Shown: one piece after another, positions 24,922 to 33,621 of the stretch
How the letters are laid out: each line of letters opens with the position of its first letter
Position numbering within the stretch: the stretch's first letter is position 1
Assembly (NCBI GenBank): GCA_903970405.1
Contig: CAJCIT010000231.1
Location: 1 to 64,000 of the forward strand
DNA: 64,000 bases
Source: Acidobacteriaceae bacterium
GTDB taxonomy: Bacteria; Acidobacteriota; Terriglobia; Bryobacterales; Bryobacteraceae
Direction: 5' to 3'
Notes under the pieces: generated by a model
Databases searched by the model: none
Seen by the model: the letters and a program-made list of their open reading frames with translations, nothing else
Told to the model about the DNA's origin: nothing
Translations under genes and position numbers: made by a program

Positions 24922-26010
24922 ATGGCCAAACAAGGTGCGAAACCGGCAGTGGAAGTCCCGGCTCATTTCTTCGAACAGGAACTTGAAGGAGAGGCGCCGC
25001 CGACTCTGAAAGTGATGGACATTCTCTATCGGCAGGCCGTGCAGATCTGGAACCTGCGGGCCTGGGATCTGCTGAGCGAGTCAGAGCTTGTTCTGGTGCG
25101 GGAGAACGCCGGCCTCCGGTATTGCTCCGTCATGGGTAGGCTCGGCGAGGTCTTTGCGGTGCAAGGCTATATCGGCGAGCAAGGGTATCGTGTCTTCCGC
25201 CGATTATCGTCGGGGCAGCTCACCGATTCCGGCGAGTATCTCGGCACTGTGCACGCGGTCACGCTGGATTTCGTTCAGGCCCGCGAAGTGACAGCCGCGG
25301 ACCGGAGGTTGCTCACCGCGTTCAAACATTCCGCCCGTTCGATGGGTGTGTCGCCTATTTTCCGCTGCGTCCGTCCGGGCCACCGGCCATGGTTCATTAC
25401 CGACGAGGAGGCGTGGACCCTGGCGCGCTGCTTAAGTGCGGTGATTGGAATGTGTACCCTCGTCTCTGGGAAGAAGAGCGTTCATTATTGGGATGTAGAG
25501 GACGTCTACCCATTGTTATCGCTAGTAGACGCAGAAGACGGCACAACGAAAGTTCACGTCGAACAAGTGCTTGCGCCCCTTCCAGCCGAACCGCCGCTGC
25601 CCGTTGCGCGCCTGGGAGTTGAGCAGATAGAACGGTTGCTGAAGTGGGCCCGAGCGACTGCCGGGGTGATTGAGCTCGATTATTTTGTGAGCGACGTTGT
25701 GATCGGAAAAAAGACCGAGCGTCCGACGTGCATGTGTATCGCGATGGCAGCCGACGCCAAAACCGGCGTCATCTTGAACTGGAACCTGCTGAAGCCATCC
25801 GATCCGATTCAGGAAGCGCTGGCCTCAACGCTTATGAATGCCATGGCGGCAAGGCAGAGCGTGCCCGAGCAGGTGCTGGTCAGGAGCAAGCGATTTCATG
25901 AGTGCCTCAAACTGATCGGCGAAGCGGCCTTGTTTCCGATCCGGGTGGCCCGCTCGCTCCCCGGAATCGACGGAGCAAAGGAATTCCTTCTACGCCAGAT
26001 GAAGCGATGA
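24922..26010 (+). CDS. Conserved hypothetical cytoplasmic protein (DUF6930/DUF7309-like)
   Basis: The 362-residue protein has no signal peptide or transmembrane helix. The first third contains IWNLRAWDLLSESELVLV and VMGRLGEVFAVQGYIGEQGYRVFRRL, followed by PIFRCVRPGHRPWFITDEEA, and the last part repeats an alpha/beta unit (LDYFVSDVVIGKK, then TCMCIAMAADAKTGVILNW). This resembles proteins with tandem DUF7309 and DUF6930 domains, but I am only moderately sure of those names. ATG 24922 starts after AGAGAGAACC. The function is unknown. It is divergent from the Gfo/Idh/MocA gene and followed by a dispersed repeat. Confidence 0.7.
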   Translation: MAKQGAKPAVEVPAHFFEQELEGEAPPTLKVMDILYRQAVQIWNLRAWDLLSESELVLVRENAGLRYCSVMGRLGEVFAVQGYIGEQGYRVFRRLSSGQLTDSGEYLGTVHAVTLDFVQAREVTAADRRLLTAFKHSARSMGVSPIFRCVRPGHRPWFITDEEAWTLARCLSAVIGMCTLVSGKKSVHYWDVEDVYPLLSLVDAEDGTTKVHVEQVLAPLPAEPPLPVARLGVEQIERLLKWARATAGVIELDYFVSDVVIGKKTERPTCMCIAMAADAKTGVILNWNLLKPSDPIQEALASTLMNAMAARQSVPEQVLVRSKRFHECLKLIGEAALFPIRVARSLPGIDGAKEFLLRQMKR

Positions 26011-26056
26011 GGTCTTCTGGCGGCTCACCGTGTCTAACCGTTTCTGGGGCGGGCTG

Positions 26057-26145
26057 CACGCCCGCGGTTCGGAAGTTGCGTGAGCGATCTGGGAACGTCA
26101 GAACCAGCGCCAACCGGTCGCTGTGTGGCGGTCGCGGCTCTGAAG
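26057..26145 (+). repeat. Dispersed intergenic repeat, copy 1
   Basis: About 90 bases beginning CGCCCGCGGTTCGGAAG share high similarity with the element at 46537-46631: the block starting at GTTGCGTGAGCGATCT (26075) matches it over 36 bases with one difference. It continues through ACCGGTCGCTGTG to GTCGCGGCTCTG, a form also present in the hairpin at 46187-46266. It fills most of the gap between two co-directional genes. Confidence 0.75.
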
Positions 26146-26231
26146 GGTTGCGGCGAAGAGGCCACGGGGAACGGGTCGGCGGTTTATGCTTGTCATGAAT
26201 GACGCGCTCTCTTGTGACGCGCTTAGAATCC

Positions 26232-27158
26232 ATGCCCACGCCAATGACCGATAGACGCCTCTTTCTTAAGACCGGACTCGCCGCCTTCGCCGCCACGGCC
26301 TTCCCGCTCTCGGCAGACCCCGCCCGCACGAAGCCCCGCTTGGGCGTTGTGGTGGGTTTTTCCGCGGATAATCCACCCGACAAGGCCATCGCCCACGTGA
26401 AAGCCTTCGGTCTGACGTGCTGTCAGGTGTCGGTGGGAATGTCGCCCACGAGTCTTGTCGAACCTTTGAAAGAAGCGCTGGCCAAGTACCAGGTGGAGGC
26501 CACTGCCGCCATGACCCTGGGCACGGGCAAAATGGTGTGGGATTTCTACCAGGGTCCCTTGACCATCGGCCTGGTGCCGCCCCAGACGCGCGCTGCCCGC
26601 ATCGACGCGCTGAAGCGAGCGTCGGATCTCGCCAAGCTTTGCGACATCAAGGCCGTTCACACACATTGCGGTTTCATACCTGAAAATCCAAATGAGCCGC
26701 TTTATTCGGAAACCGTGAAGGCGATTGCGGAAGTAGCGGGCCACTGCAAGGCGAACGGCCAAACTTTTCTGATGGAGACCGGGCAGGAAACGCCGGTGAC
26801 TCTTCTGCGGGCGATCCGCGACGCAGGGTTGGACAATATTGGCGTGAATCTCGACACCGCCAATCTCATTCTGTACGGGAAGGGCGATCCGGTGGCGGCT
26901 CTGGATGTCATCGGCCAGTACGTGCGCGGTCTGCATGCGAAGGACGGTCTTTATCCCACTGACCCGAAAAACTTGGGAGAAGAAGTGGCTATCGGAAAGG
27001 GCAAAGTCGATTTCCCGGAAGTGATTCGCAAACTGCACAAGCTGCAATACACCGGACCCATCACGATTGAGCGGGAGATCTCCGGCGCCCGCCAGGAAGA
27101 GGATATCCGCGCGTCCATTGTTTACTTGCAAGGCTTGATCGATGCAACGTACGGATAG
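26232..27158 (+). CDS. Sugar phosphate isomerase/epimerase-like TIM-barrel, exported by a Tat-type signal
   Basis: The 308-residue protein starts with a twin-arginine signal (TDRRLFLKTGLAAFAATAFP) and continues with a xylose-isomerase-like TIM barrel (AP endonuclease family 2). Metal-site segments include the Glu of FLMETGQETP, NIGVNLDTANLILYG, GLHAKDGLYP and TIEREISG. Start ATG 26232 is taken; ATG 26244 is equally possible and would place the RR motif at the very N-terminus. Acidobacteria carry many such exported isomerase-like proteins of unknown substrate. The next gene, a peptidase, starts 35 bases after its stop and may be co-transcribed. Confidence 0.88.
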   Translation: MPTPMTDRRLFLKTGLAAFAATAFPLSADPARTKPRLGVVVGFSADNPPDKAIAHVKAFGLTCCQVSVGMSPTSLVEPLKEALAKYQVEATAAMTLGTGKMVWDFYQGPLTIGLVPPQTRAARIDALKRASDLAKLCDIKAVHTHCGFIPENPNEPLYSETVKAIAEVAGHCKANGQTFLMETGQETPVTLLRAIRDAGLDNIGVNLDTANLILYGKGDPVAALDVIGQYVRGLHAKDGLYPTDPKNLGEEVAIGKGKVDFPEVIRKLHKLQYTGPITIEREISGARQEEDIRASIVYLQGLIDATYG

Positions 27159-27192
27159 CCGCCGCCACCGCCTTGGGCTTTACACTAATCAG

Positions 27193-28587
27193 ATGCTCCG
27201 CTTGTGTCTCAGCCTCTGCCTTGCCGTTTCGTTTGCTCTTGCCGCGGAACCACCCGACTGGAAAAAGATCGACGAAGAGACTCTGAAGCATTACCAGGCT
27301 CTGATCCGGATCGATTCCACAGACCCGCCGGGTAACGAGACCAGGGTGGTGGATTATGTGAAAACCGTCCTCGACGCCGAAGGCATTCCTTACATCGTGG
27401 CGGCGAAGGATCCGGCGCGCGCCAATATCATCGCCCGTCTCAAGGGGAACGGCTCCAAACGGCCGCTGTTGATTGTCGGCCACTCGGACACGGTGAAGGT
27501 GGATGAGAAAAAGTGGATCTACCCGCCTTTTAGCGCGACCCGCAAGGACGGTTATATCTACGGCCGCGGGACGATTGACGATAAGGACAACCTCACGGCT
27601 TCGCTGATGACGCTGATCCTGCTCAAGCGATCGGGCATCAAGCTCGATCGGGACGTGATCTTTCTGAGCGAAGCCGGCGAGGAGGCCGCCACCGGCCCCG
27701 GCATTGAGTACCTGGTGGAAGAACACTGGAAGGATATAGAGGCCGAGATCTGTCTGGCGGAGGGCGGCTTGGTGACGCGCCGCAACGGGGAGATCCGCTA
27801 TGCGCTCATCCAAACAGCCGAAAAGTCGCCGAATCTGGTCCGGCTGACCGCGCATGGTCCGGCGGGGCACGGCTCGCGGCCGTTGCGAACGAATGCCATT
27901 GTTCATCTATCGCGCGCAGTGGAAACCATTGCCATGTGGGACCCGCCCATGCGGTTCAATGACACCACCCGCTACTACTTTGAGAAGCTGGCGTCGGTGT
28001 CAACGCCTGAAGAGGCGGCGCGCTACAACAGCCTGTTCGATTCGCAGAAGTCGGCGGCGGCGCGCGAATACCTGGCCCAGAATGAGCCCGGCAACTATTC
28101 CATGCTGCACACCTCCATTTCGCCCAACATCATTCGCGCCGGCTACCAGATCAACGTGATCCCATCCAGCGCGGAAGCCGAACTGGACGTCCGCGCGTTG
28201 CCGGATGAGGATATGCCGAAGTTCCTGGATGCGATTCGCAAACAGATCAACGATCCGGCGGTGGATGTGACGCTGGAGAAACGAAACGACCGGCCGCGCA
28301 CGGACCCGTCGTCAATTCATTCCGAGGCCTATGCGGCGCTGGAAGCGGCGAACCGGTCCGTTTACGACACGTCGACGATTCCGGTGATGAGCACCGGCGC
28401 CACCGATATGGCGTTTCTCCGCGCCAGAGGAGTGCAATGCTACGGTATCGGACCGATGATTGACGAAGAGGATGCGCCGAAGGGCTTCGGTGCGCATAGC
28501 GACCAGGAGCGGCTACTGGAGGAAGCCATCTACAAGTTCGTTCGGTTCAATTGGGACGTGGTGACGAACCTGGCGGCATCGAAATGA
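27193..28587 (+). CDS. M20 family metallopeptidase, exported
   Basis: The 464-residue protein has a Sec signal peptide (MLRLCLSLCLAVSFALAAEP) and the M20/M25/M40 di-zinc peptidase fold. Metal ligands are seen in VGHSDTVKVD, in GRGTIDDKDN, in the general-base SEAGEEAATG and at the C-terminal AHSDQER. The lid domain carries the conserved HGPAGHGSRP. Such enzymes are aminopeptidases or carboxypeptidases, dipeptidases or deacylases. ATG 27193 gives the signal sequence at the right place; the longer frame from 27142 adds a basic extension. It is likely periplasmic. Confidence 0.92.
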   Translation: MLRLCLSLCLAVSFALAAEPPDWKKIDEETLKHYQALIRIDSTDPPGNETRVVDYVKTVLDAEGIPYIVAAKDPARANIIARLKGNGSKRPLLIVGHSDTVKVDEKKWIYPPFSATRKDGYIYGRGTIDDKDNLTASLMTLILLKRSGIKLDRDVIFLSEAGEEAATGPGIEYLVEEHWKDIEAEICLAEGGLVTRRNGEIRYALIQTAEKSPNLVRLTAHGPAGHGSRPLRTNAIVHLSRAVETIAMWDPPMRFNDTTRYYFEKLASVSTPEEAARYNSLFDSQKSAAAREYLAQNEPGNYSMLHTSISPNIIRAGYQINVIPSSAEAELDVRALPDEDMPKFLDAIRKQINDPAVDVTLEKRNDRPRTDPSSIHSEAYAALEAANRSVYDTSTIPVMSTGATDMAFLRARGVQCYGIGPMIDEEDAPKGFGAHSDQERLLEEAIYKFVRFNWDVVTNLAASK

Positions 28588-28588
28588 G

Positions 28589-29065
28589 TCACAGGCCCGC
28601 GAGTTTCAAGGCCGGTTGGCCCGTCAGCATGCGGCGCGAGTAGTCGATTTGGCCGTTGTGGTAAGAGAGATGCCCGAGCGTATGGATGAGGTACTGGCGA
28701 GTGGATAGCGGCTTTCCGAGGACAATCTCCGGATAGTTCTCAGACAGATCTTCGTCCGAAAGGCCGGCAATCACGGCAGGAATCGTGTCGGTCAGCTCAG
28801 CGAAACGAGCCACCATATTGGCAACAGGAATGGATTGGCCGGTGAACTCCTCGTCGCGGTGGCGCTGGTACGCGATCTGCCCCAATTGCCGGCCGATGTA
28901 CTCCCGAAGATTTCCTTCCAGGTGAAGCGCCAGGTTCCCCGGAGAGTTGGCGCAGTGCGGCGCTTTCGCCCACAGCGAGCCATCCTCGGGAAAGGCCTCC
29001 AGTTGTTGCCGGACGCGCGTGATGTCGCGGCGGTAGAGCTCGGCCAACTCGTGACTTAGTGACAT
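28589..29065 (-). CDS. DinB-like (DUF1572-type) four-helix protein
   Basis: The 158-residue protein is of the DinB/YfiT-like putative metalloenzyme superfamily. The metal-binding histidines are expected in LALHLEGNLREYI (about residue 48) and in HTLGHLSYHNGQIDYSRRM (about 129-141). DinB folds bind zinc or nickel and often act as thiol-dependent transferases, some using bacillithiol; bshA at 1566 makes that cofactor plausible in this organism. The gene is convergent with the M20 gene, stops overlapping closely, and is followed upstream by the S9 peptidase with three bases between them. Its specific reaction is unknown. Confidence 0.85.
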   Translation of the reverse strand: MSLSHELAELYRRDITRVRQQLEAFPEDGSLWAKAPHCANSPGNLALHLEGNLREYIGRQLGQIAYQRHRDEEFTGQSIPVANMVARFAELTDTIPAVIAGLSDEDLSENYPEIVLGKPLSTRQYLIHTLGHLSYHNGQIDYSRRMLTGQPALKLAGL

Positions 29066-29067
29066 GA

Positions 29068-31146
29068 TTAGCGGCTGGCCGCGGAAGTTGTGGTGGGCGC
29101 CGCCGGGGTGGCCGGCTTCACGAACTTGTCGTACCAGGCAACCCAGCGCTCCATGCGGTCGCGCACGTAACTGGGTCGGGTAATGCCGTGGAACTCATTC
29201 GGATAGATGACCAGTTTCGTCTCAACGCCTAGGCTGCGCAGCGCCTGGTACATCTGTTCGCCGCCTTGCAGCGGCACGTTGAAGTCTTTCGATCCGCCCA
29301 TAAAGAGGGTCGGCGTCTTGATTCGATCGGCGTGGAGGAACGGGTACGAGAGCTTGACATAGGTGTCCCAGCCCTGGGGGGTCCAGGGCGGGCCGATCTC
29401 ATAGTCGTACTGGATAATGTACTGATCCACGCCGTAGAACGAGACGGTAAAGGCAGTGCCCGCGCCGCTGACCGCTGCCTTGAAGCGGGTGTCGCTGGCG
29501 ATGGTGTAGTCGGTCAGGATGCCGCCATAGCTCCAGCCCCCCACAACGAGGCGGTCCGGATCGGCAATACCCATCTCGATGGCGTGATTGACGCCGGCGA
29601 TGAGGTCTTCCACTTCATGGTGTCCCCAATCGGCCCAGATGGAGCGCGAATATTTCTGACCGCGGCCGGAACTGCCTCTATAGTTCACCTGCAAGACTGA
29701 GTAGCCGTTGGCGGCAAACCACTGGCGCATCATGTCCCAGCGATGGCCATCTTGTCCGTTGGGGCCGCCGTGAATGAAGAGCACCAGGGGAGTTCTGGTT
29801 CCCTTTACGTAGCCGACGGGTGTTGTCAGCAATCCGTGCGCCTCATTGCCGTCTTTGCTGGTGTATGAGACATCCTGTGTCTCGGCGACTTCAAGTTCGT
29901 TCAGGAGAGCGGTGTTCTGATGCGTGAGTTGGCGAAGCTTGCCGCCGTCCATGACATAGACTTCAGTGAACGAGGTATCGTTGCCGGAAAGGGTAGCCCA
30001 GCAGGCGCCTTGCGAGCTTGGATTTGAGACGACAATCGGCGGCGTTAACAGTTTCTCGACAGCGCCGGAGCCGGAGGCGCTGACGCGGGCCGGGTAGTCA
30101 GACCGGTCATCGTCCACCAAAAACTCAATCCATTGGCCATCGGCGCTGAAGCGGGGATTGGCGATCCCGCGATCGAGCTTCTCGACCGTCGCCAAAAGTT
30201 CCGCCGGCTTCGAACCATCGGCGGCAACGACTCCCAGGTGATGCATGGCGTAGGCGCCCCATTTCTTGTCCTCGCCGGCGACGAAGGTAATCGTTTTGCC
30301 ATCGGGACTCCACTGTGGCTTGGCGCCGTCTACGTGTTGGGCGTCGGTCGTTAAAGCGCGTTCCGCTGAGCCCGGCTTTGCGTCACTGACGTAGACATCC
30401 CCAGACGGTTCGCGATCGGGGTCGTCATGATGGTTGCTCAAGAACGCGATCTTCGTTCCGTCAGGAGACCAGGAGGGCGAGGCTTCGTTGAACTTCGACT
30501 TAGTCAGCCGCTCCAGCTTAGCGCTGGAGATATCGAACAAGTAAATGTAAGTGTGGAGGCCGGACCGCAAATAGCCTTCGCGATCCTGCTTGAAGTGGTA
30601 GCGGTCAATGACGATAGGCTTGGGCGCTTTCGGCTTCGCGGCGGGGTCTTTGTCTTTATCTTTCTCAGCCTCCTCCTCGGGATCGGGATCGGCGATCACC
30701 AGCGCCAGACGCTTCGAATCGGGCGACCACTCATATCCTTCCAGGTTGCCCTTGACTTCGGTTAGCTGGTAGGCCTCGCCGCCGGACCGGTTCAGCAGCC
30801 AGATCTGGCTGCCTTTCGCCTTGCCCGGTCGAGAGGAGGTGAATGAGAGGTAGCGGCCGTCCGGGCTAAAGCGCGGTCCGCCTTCGCCTTCCGTGCTGAA
30901 GGTGATCTGACGGTCGCTGGTGCCGTCGATATCGGCCAGCCAGACGTGGGCCGCGCTCTTGTCCTCCTTTACGTCGATCGTAGAGACCACGTAGGCGACG
31001 CTTTTGCCTTCCGGCGAGCATTGCGGGTCACGCACCTCGCGAACGCGGGCGAGGTCGTCCAGCTTGAAGGGATGGCGCGCGGGCTGGGCGGTGAGGCCGC
31101 CGGCAGCGAGGATGCTCACCAGGAGCAGAGAACGAAAAGGAGGCAT
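29068..31146 (-). CDS. S9 family (prolyl oligopeptidase/acylaminoacyl-type) serine peptidase, secreted
   Basis: This 692-residue exopeptidase has a signal peptide (MPPFRSLLLVSILAAGGLTAQ), a beta-propeller of roughly 400 residues with repeated WSPDGxxIxF units, and a C-terminal alpha/beta hydrolase domain. The nucleophile is Ser539 in GGWSYGG, with the acid in MGGSKDFNVP and the histidine in YPNEFHGI. Proteins of this group remove dipeptides or acylated residues from peptides in the periplasm. A lysine/aspartate-rich insert near residue 165-185 (EEEAEKDKDKDP) breaks the propeller and may be an exposed loop. It precedes the DinB-like gene on the same strand. Confidence 0.93.
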   Translation of the reverse strand: MPPFRSLLLVSILAAGGLTAQPARHPFKLDDLARVREVRDPQCSPEGKSVAYVVSTIDVKEDKSAAHVWLADIDGTSDRQITFSTEGEGGPRFSPDGRYLSFTSSRPGKAKGSQIWLLNRSGGEAYQLTEVKGNLEGYEWSPDSKRLALVIADPDPEEEAEKDKDKDPAAKPKAPKPIVIDRYHFKQDREGYLRSGLHTYIYLFDISSAKLERLTKSKFNEASPSWSPDGTKIAFLSNHHDDPDREPSGDVYVSDAKPGSAERALTTDAQHVDGAKPQWSPDGKTITFVAGEDKKWGAYAMHHLGVVAADGSKPAELLATVEKLDRGIANPRFSADGQWIEFLVDDDRSDYPARVSASGSGAVEKLLTPPIVVSNPSSQGACWATLSGNDTSFTEVYVMDGGKLRQLTHQNTALLNELEVAETQDVSYTSKDGNEAHGLLTTPVGYVKGTRTPLVLFIHGGPNGQDGHRWDMMRQWFAANGYSVLQVNYRGSSGRGQKYSRSIWADWGHHEVEDLIAGVNHAIEMGIADPDRLVVGGWSYGGILTDYTIASDTRFKAAVSGAGTAFTVSFYGVDQYIIQYDYEIGPPWTPQGWDTYVKLSYPFLHADRIKTPTLFMGGSKDFNVPLQGGEQMYQALRSLGVETKLVIYPNEFHGITRPSYVRDRMERWVAWYDKFVKPATPAAPTTTSAASR

Positions 31147-31666
31147 AAGAATACAGGTTACAGCGTTCCGCGGCGGGTCAGTTTGAGGACTTCAAGCCAC
31201 AGCGAAGCAAAAACCGGCCGAGCGGTGGCTCCACCCCGCTCCCTAGCAGAAGCTCCCGGAGACCGATGCGCGATGCGAGCCGTATCGCGGACATCGGCTT
31301 CCGATAATCCGGTCAACGGCGAACGAGCTCTTCCATCGCGAGATTGGCCGTTGCGGGACGAAGGCTTTGGCATCCGGGCAGTAGATATCGTGTCTCGAAG
31401 TTGCCCGTGCCGTCGAGAATAGGATCCTCGTCGTTTGAGGGTGTGAGGTAGAGCCATTGCCGTTGCAAATGGGAGGCGTCCACATAATCCCGGTCAATCA
31501 GCTTCGGCCTGCCAACGCCACTTCGAGCCAGCGCTTTCGGCCTGGAAGACGCCCAGCGCAGCGATCCTGCCGAATGGAGCGCCTCTACAACCGTGGAGTT
31601 TTGTGCTATCGCACGGGGCAAGAGACGACGCTCATCTCATCTCGTCAGTGGCGTAGTTTCTCAGTT
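31147..31666. other. 520-base stretch with no convincing gene
   Basis: The region upstream of the S9 gene has only overlapping short frames on both strands. A frame on the minus strand at 31313-31621 encodes a stretch (LIDRDYVDASHLQRQWLYLTP) that looks protein-like, but the frame has no clear ribosome binding site and no family. It may be a gene remnant; it is not called as a gene. Confidence 0.4.
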
Positions 31667-31975
31667 TCATTTCTTGGTGTCAGCCTCGAAATGTATACAG
31701 AGAATAGCCAAGCCGCCCAAGAGCAGGGGCCTCTGGGTAAACCAGCCATCCGCTTTAAGGCGCCCGGCTCCGGTGCCGCATAGATAAGGACGAGCCCAAA
31801 TGGTATCGTTGTTACGGCTCCCGCTTGCGTCACTCGCCGTCGTATCGGCTGAACGATTAAATATCAATCCAGCCAAGAAAACAACCAAACCGCAGAAGAT
31901 AGAAATCGTTCCGTAGTATGAGAGCAGCGCCTCGCCGCAGAGGGCACCGGAACCTTGATGCGCCAAGTGCGCCAT
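31667..31975 (-). CDS. Hypothetical membrane protein
   Basis: The 102-residue frame from ATG 31975 has one clear transmembrane helix (YYGTISIFCGLVVFLAGLIF at about 21-40) and a second hydrophobic stretch (PLLLGGLAILCIHF at about 83-96). The middle is polar. No family is recognised. Hydrophobic organisation makes it more credible than neighbouring frames, but the region is poor in recognisable genes, and a remnant cannot be excluded. Confidence 0.4.
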   Translation of the reverse strand: MAHLAHQGSGALCGEALLSYYGTISIFCGLVVFLAGLIFNRSADTTASDASGSRNNDTIWARPYLCGTGAGRLKADGWFTQRPLLLGGLAILCIHFEADTKK

Positions 31976-32147
31976 CGTCAGCTACCGAAATAACGTGAAT
32001 GAGTGGTTTACCGCTTGCCCTCAGCATTGCGGTTCTATTCCGGGTACGTCTCAACTCCCGCCGCCCGAATACCCCTGTGGAAGACGCTACGCTCAAGAAT
32101 TGAACAATGAGTTCGACTACAGGACTTCCTAGGCGCGTCTGCGCGTT

Positions 32148-32396
32148 TTATACAGTCGCTTTGAGTAGCGCTGCAGCGAGAGCCTTTGCTGACGTAACAT
32201 CAAGAGACAAACACGCAAACGTCTCACCTTTTCCGGCGCGCGACAAGGCAATGGCGATGGTCGCATTGTCGTTTCGCTGTACGCTCGCGCCGCCGAGATC
32301 AAAGCTGACGGGAACGGTGCCTTCGGGAGCTAATTCCGCGTCGTTCAAAAGTCTCGGCAGCGCCAGCCGTGAGCCAGTTATTTCGATTCGCTCCAT
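32148..32396 (-). CDS. Small hypothetical protein
   Basis: The 82-residue product (starting MERIEITGSRLALPRLLNDA) is soluble, with predicted beta strands in the first half and an alanine-rich helix at the end (SAKALAAALLKATV). There is no signal peptide. Its composition is protein-like and it uses the usual GC-rich codons. No family is recognised. It stands alone between two poorly coding stretches. Confidence 0.45.
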   Translation of the reverse strand: MERIEITGSRLALPRLLNDAELAPEGTVPVSFDLGGASVQRNDNATIAIALSRAGKGETFACLSLDVTSAKALAAALLKATV

Positions 32397-32465
32397 AGCC
32401 GCTACGCTACCACGTTGTCACGGTTAGGTCCGGCTCCTCGCATTACATAGTAGAGTGAAAGCGGT

Positions 32466-33500
32466 ATGTCGAATCCGCCTGAGGTCCTCTTTGACCGGTA
32501 CCTCCGGGCGCTTAGCAAGGCCGAAGATCGCAAACGCTACAAAGGGAAAAGGACCTGGCCAGCCTGCCCATCCAGTGTTGGGGCAATGGCTGAGGATTCA
32601 AGAGTGGTTTAACGAGTCCCTCAACCAAGAAGGAGATATTGATGGCCACGTCGAGCATCCTCCGTTTCATCTTGATTTCATGGACGATTACTGGGCTTCG
32701 AACGCCATCGCGTTTCGAACGGATGAGTACTCGTTCGTCGGCCTCACCATGACGTTAGTCGCTACATTGTGGGACGTTTGCCGCCGTCTGAGCAGATCCG
32801 AAGCCATCGCGGCGCTACTTGATGTCGCGCAACCCTTAGAGGAGTGCGGGCCGCTTCACGTGCTGCTGTCTCAAATTCGGCACAGATTTATCGTGGCGCA
32901 TGAATATACGCACCATGTCCACGGGCACTTATCCCCGGAGGGCACTGAGTCTGTCTTCTTCAACGAGATTCTGAACAGCGAGAACGGGAACCTGGCGGCG
33001 CAGACCTTTGAGGTCGCTGCGGACGCTTACGCTGCTTTTCAGGTCCTGGCTAATCTGGATGGCGACTGGCGATCACAGGCAGTGGGGCTTCTAAGACTGG
33101 ATACGGAATCAGCCAGCGTCCAGGACCAACTGCTTTTTTCTTGCTTCGTCGTTGGTATAGGGGCATATCTGTTTTCTCGTCGTCCTGACGTTGTGGATAG
33201 TGCCAATATTTATAATTTGAGCATCCACCGCAGTCCGCGAGGATGGACTATATTATGTGCCAAGCTGTCAAATGGTCCAAAGCAAGTCACCCCAGTCTCA
33301 CCGCGCAGATCATACCAGATCGATTTCAAGAGATAATGAACGCTGTGGCAGCCGCCACGGCCGAAATGAACGGGGGTAAGGATTGGACCGCGCAGGTTGC
33401 GTTCCTCAAATCCGATGGCGGTTCCGCATATTTGAAGAAACTGGATGAAAGCGTCGAAAAGTCCATACAAATCTTAGGGAGTAGTAAATCAGAAGCGTGA
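32466..33500 (+). pseudogene. Frameshifted metallopeptidase-like gene (HEXXH protein)
   Basis: Three adjoining frames give one protein. From ATG 32466 the frame MSNPPEVLFDRYLRALSKAE runs to about 32545; the middle part continues in the +1 frame as HPVLGQWLRIQEWFNESL through a zincin motif HEYTHHVHGH and FEVAADAYAAFQVL; near 33216 the reading returns to the first frame as FEHPPQSARMDYIMCQAVKW and ends at 33500. Each piece looks like genuine protein, so two compensating frameshifts separate them. The HEXXH motif, followed by an acidic residue about 40 residues later, suggests a zinc peptidase of the gluzincin kind. Sequencing errors are an alternative explanation. Confidence 0.65.
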
Positions 33501-33621
33501 AGAATTCTGATCCCAGGGCCTGAACTGACGTTATCGTAGCTTCTTGCCCCGTTGAAATTTGGCGGGAAGTGCTCGACAGAAGTCTCGAATTCGTCTGGCC
33601 GTCCGTGACTGTGGGCGACGC

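Noticed and set aside
31158-31621. Three overlapping minus-strand frames before the S9 peptidase
   Set aside because: Composition is arginine- and serine-rich as in shadow frames; only one short segment seems protein-like, which is too little to call a gene.
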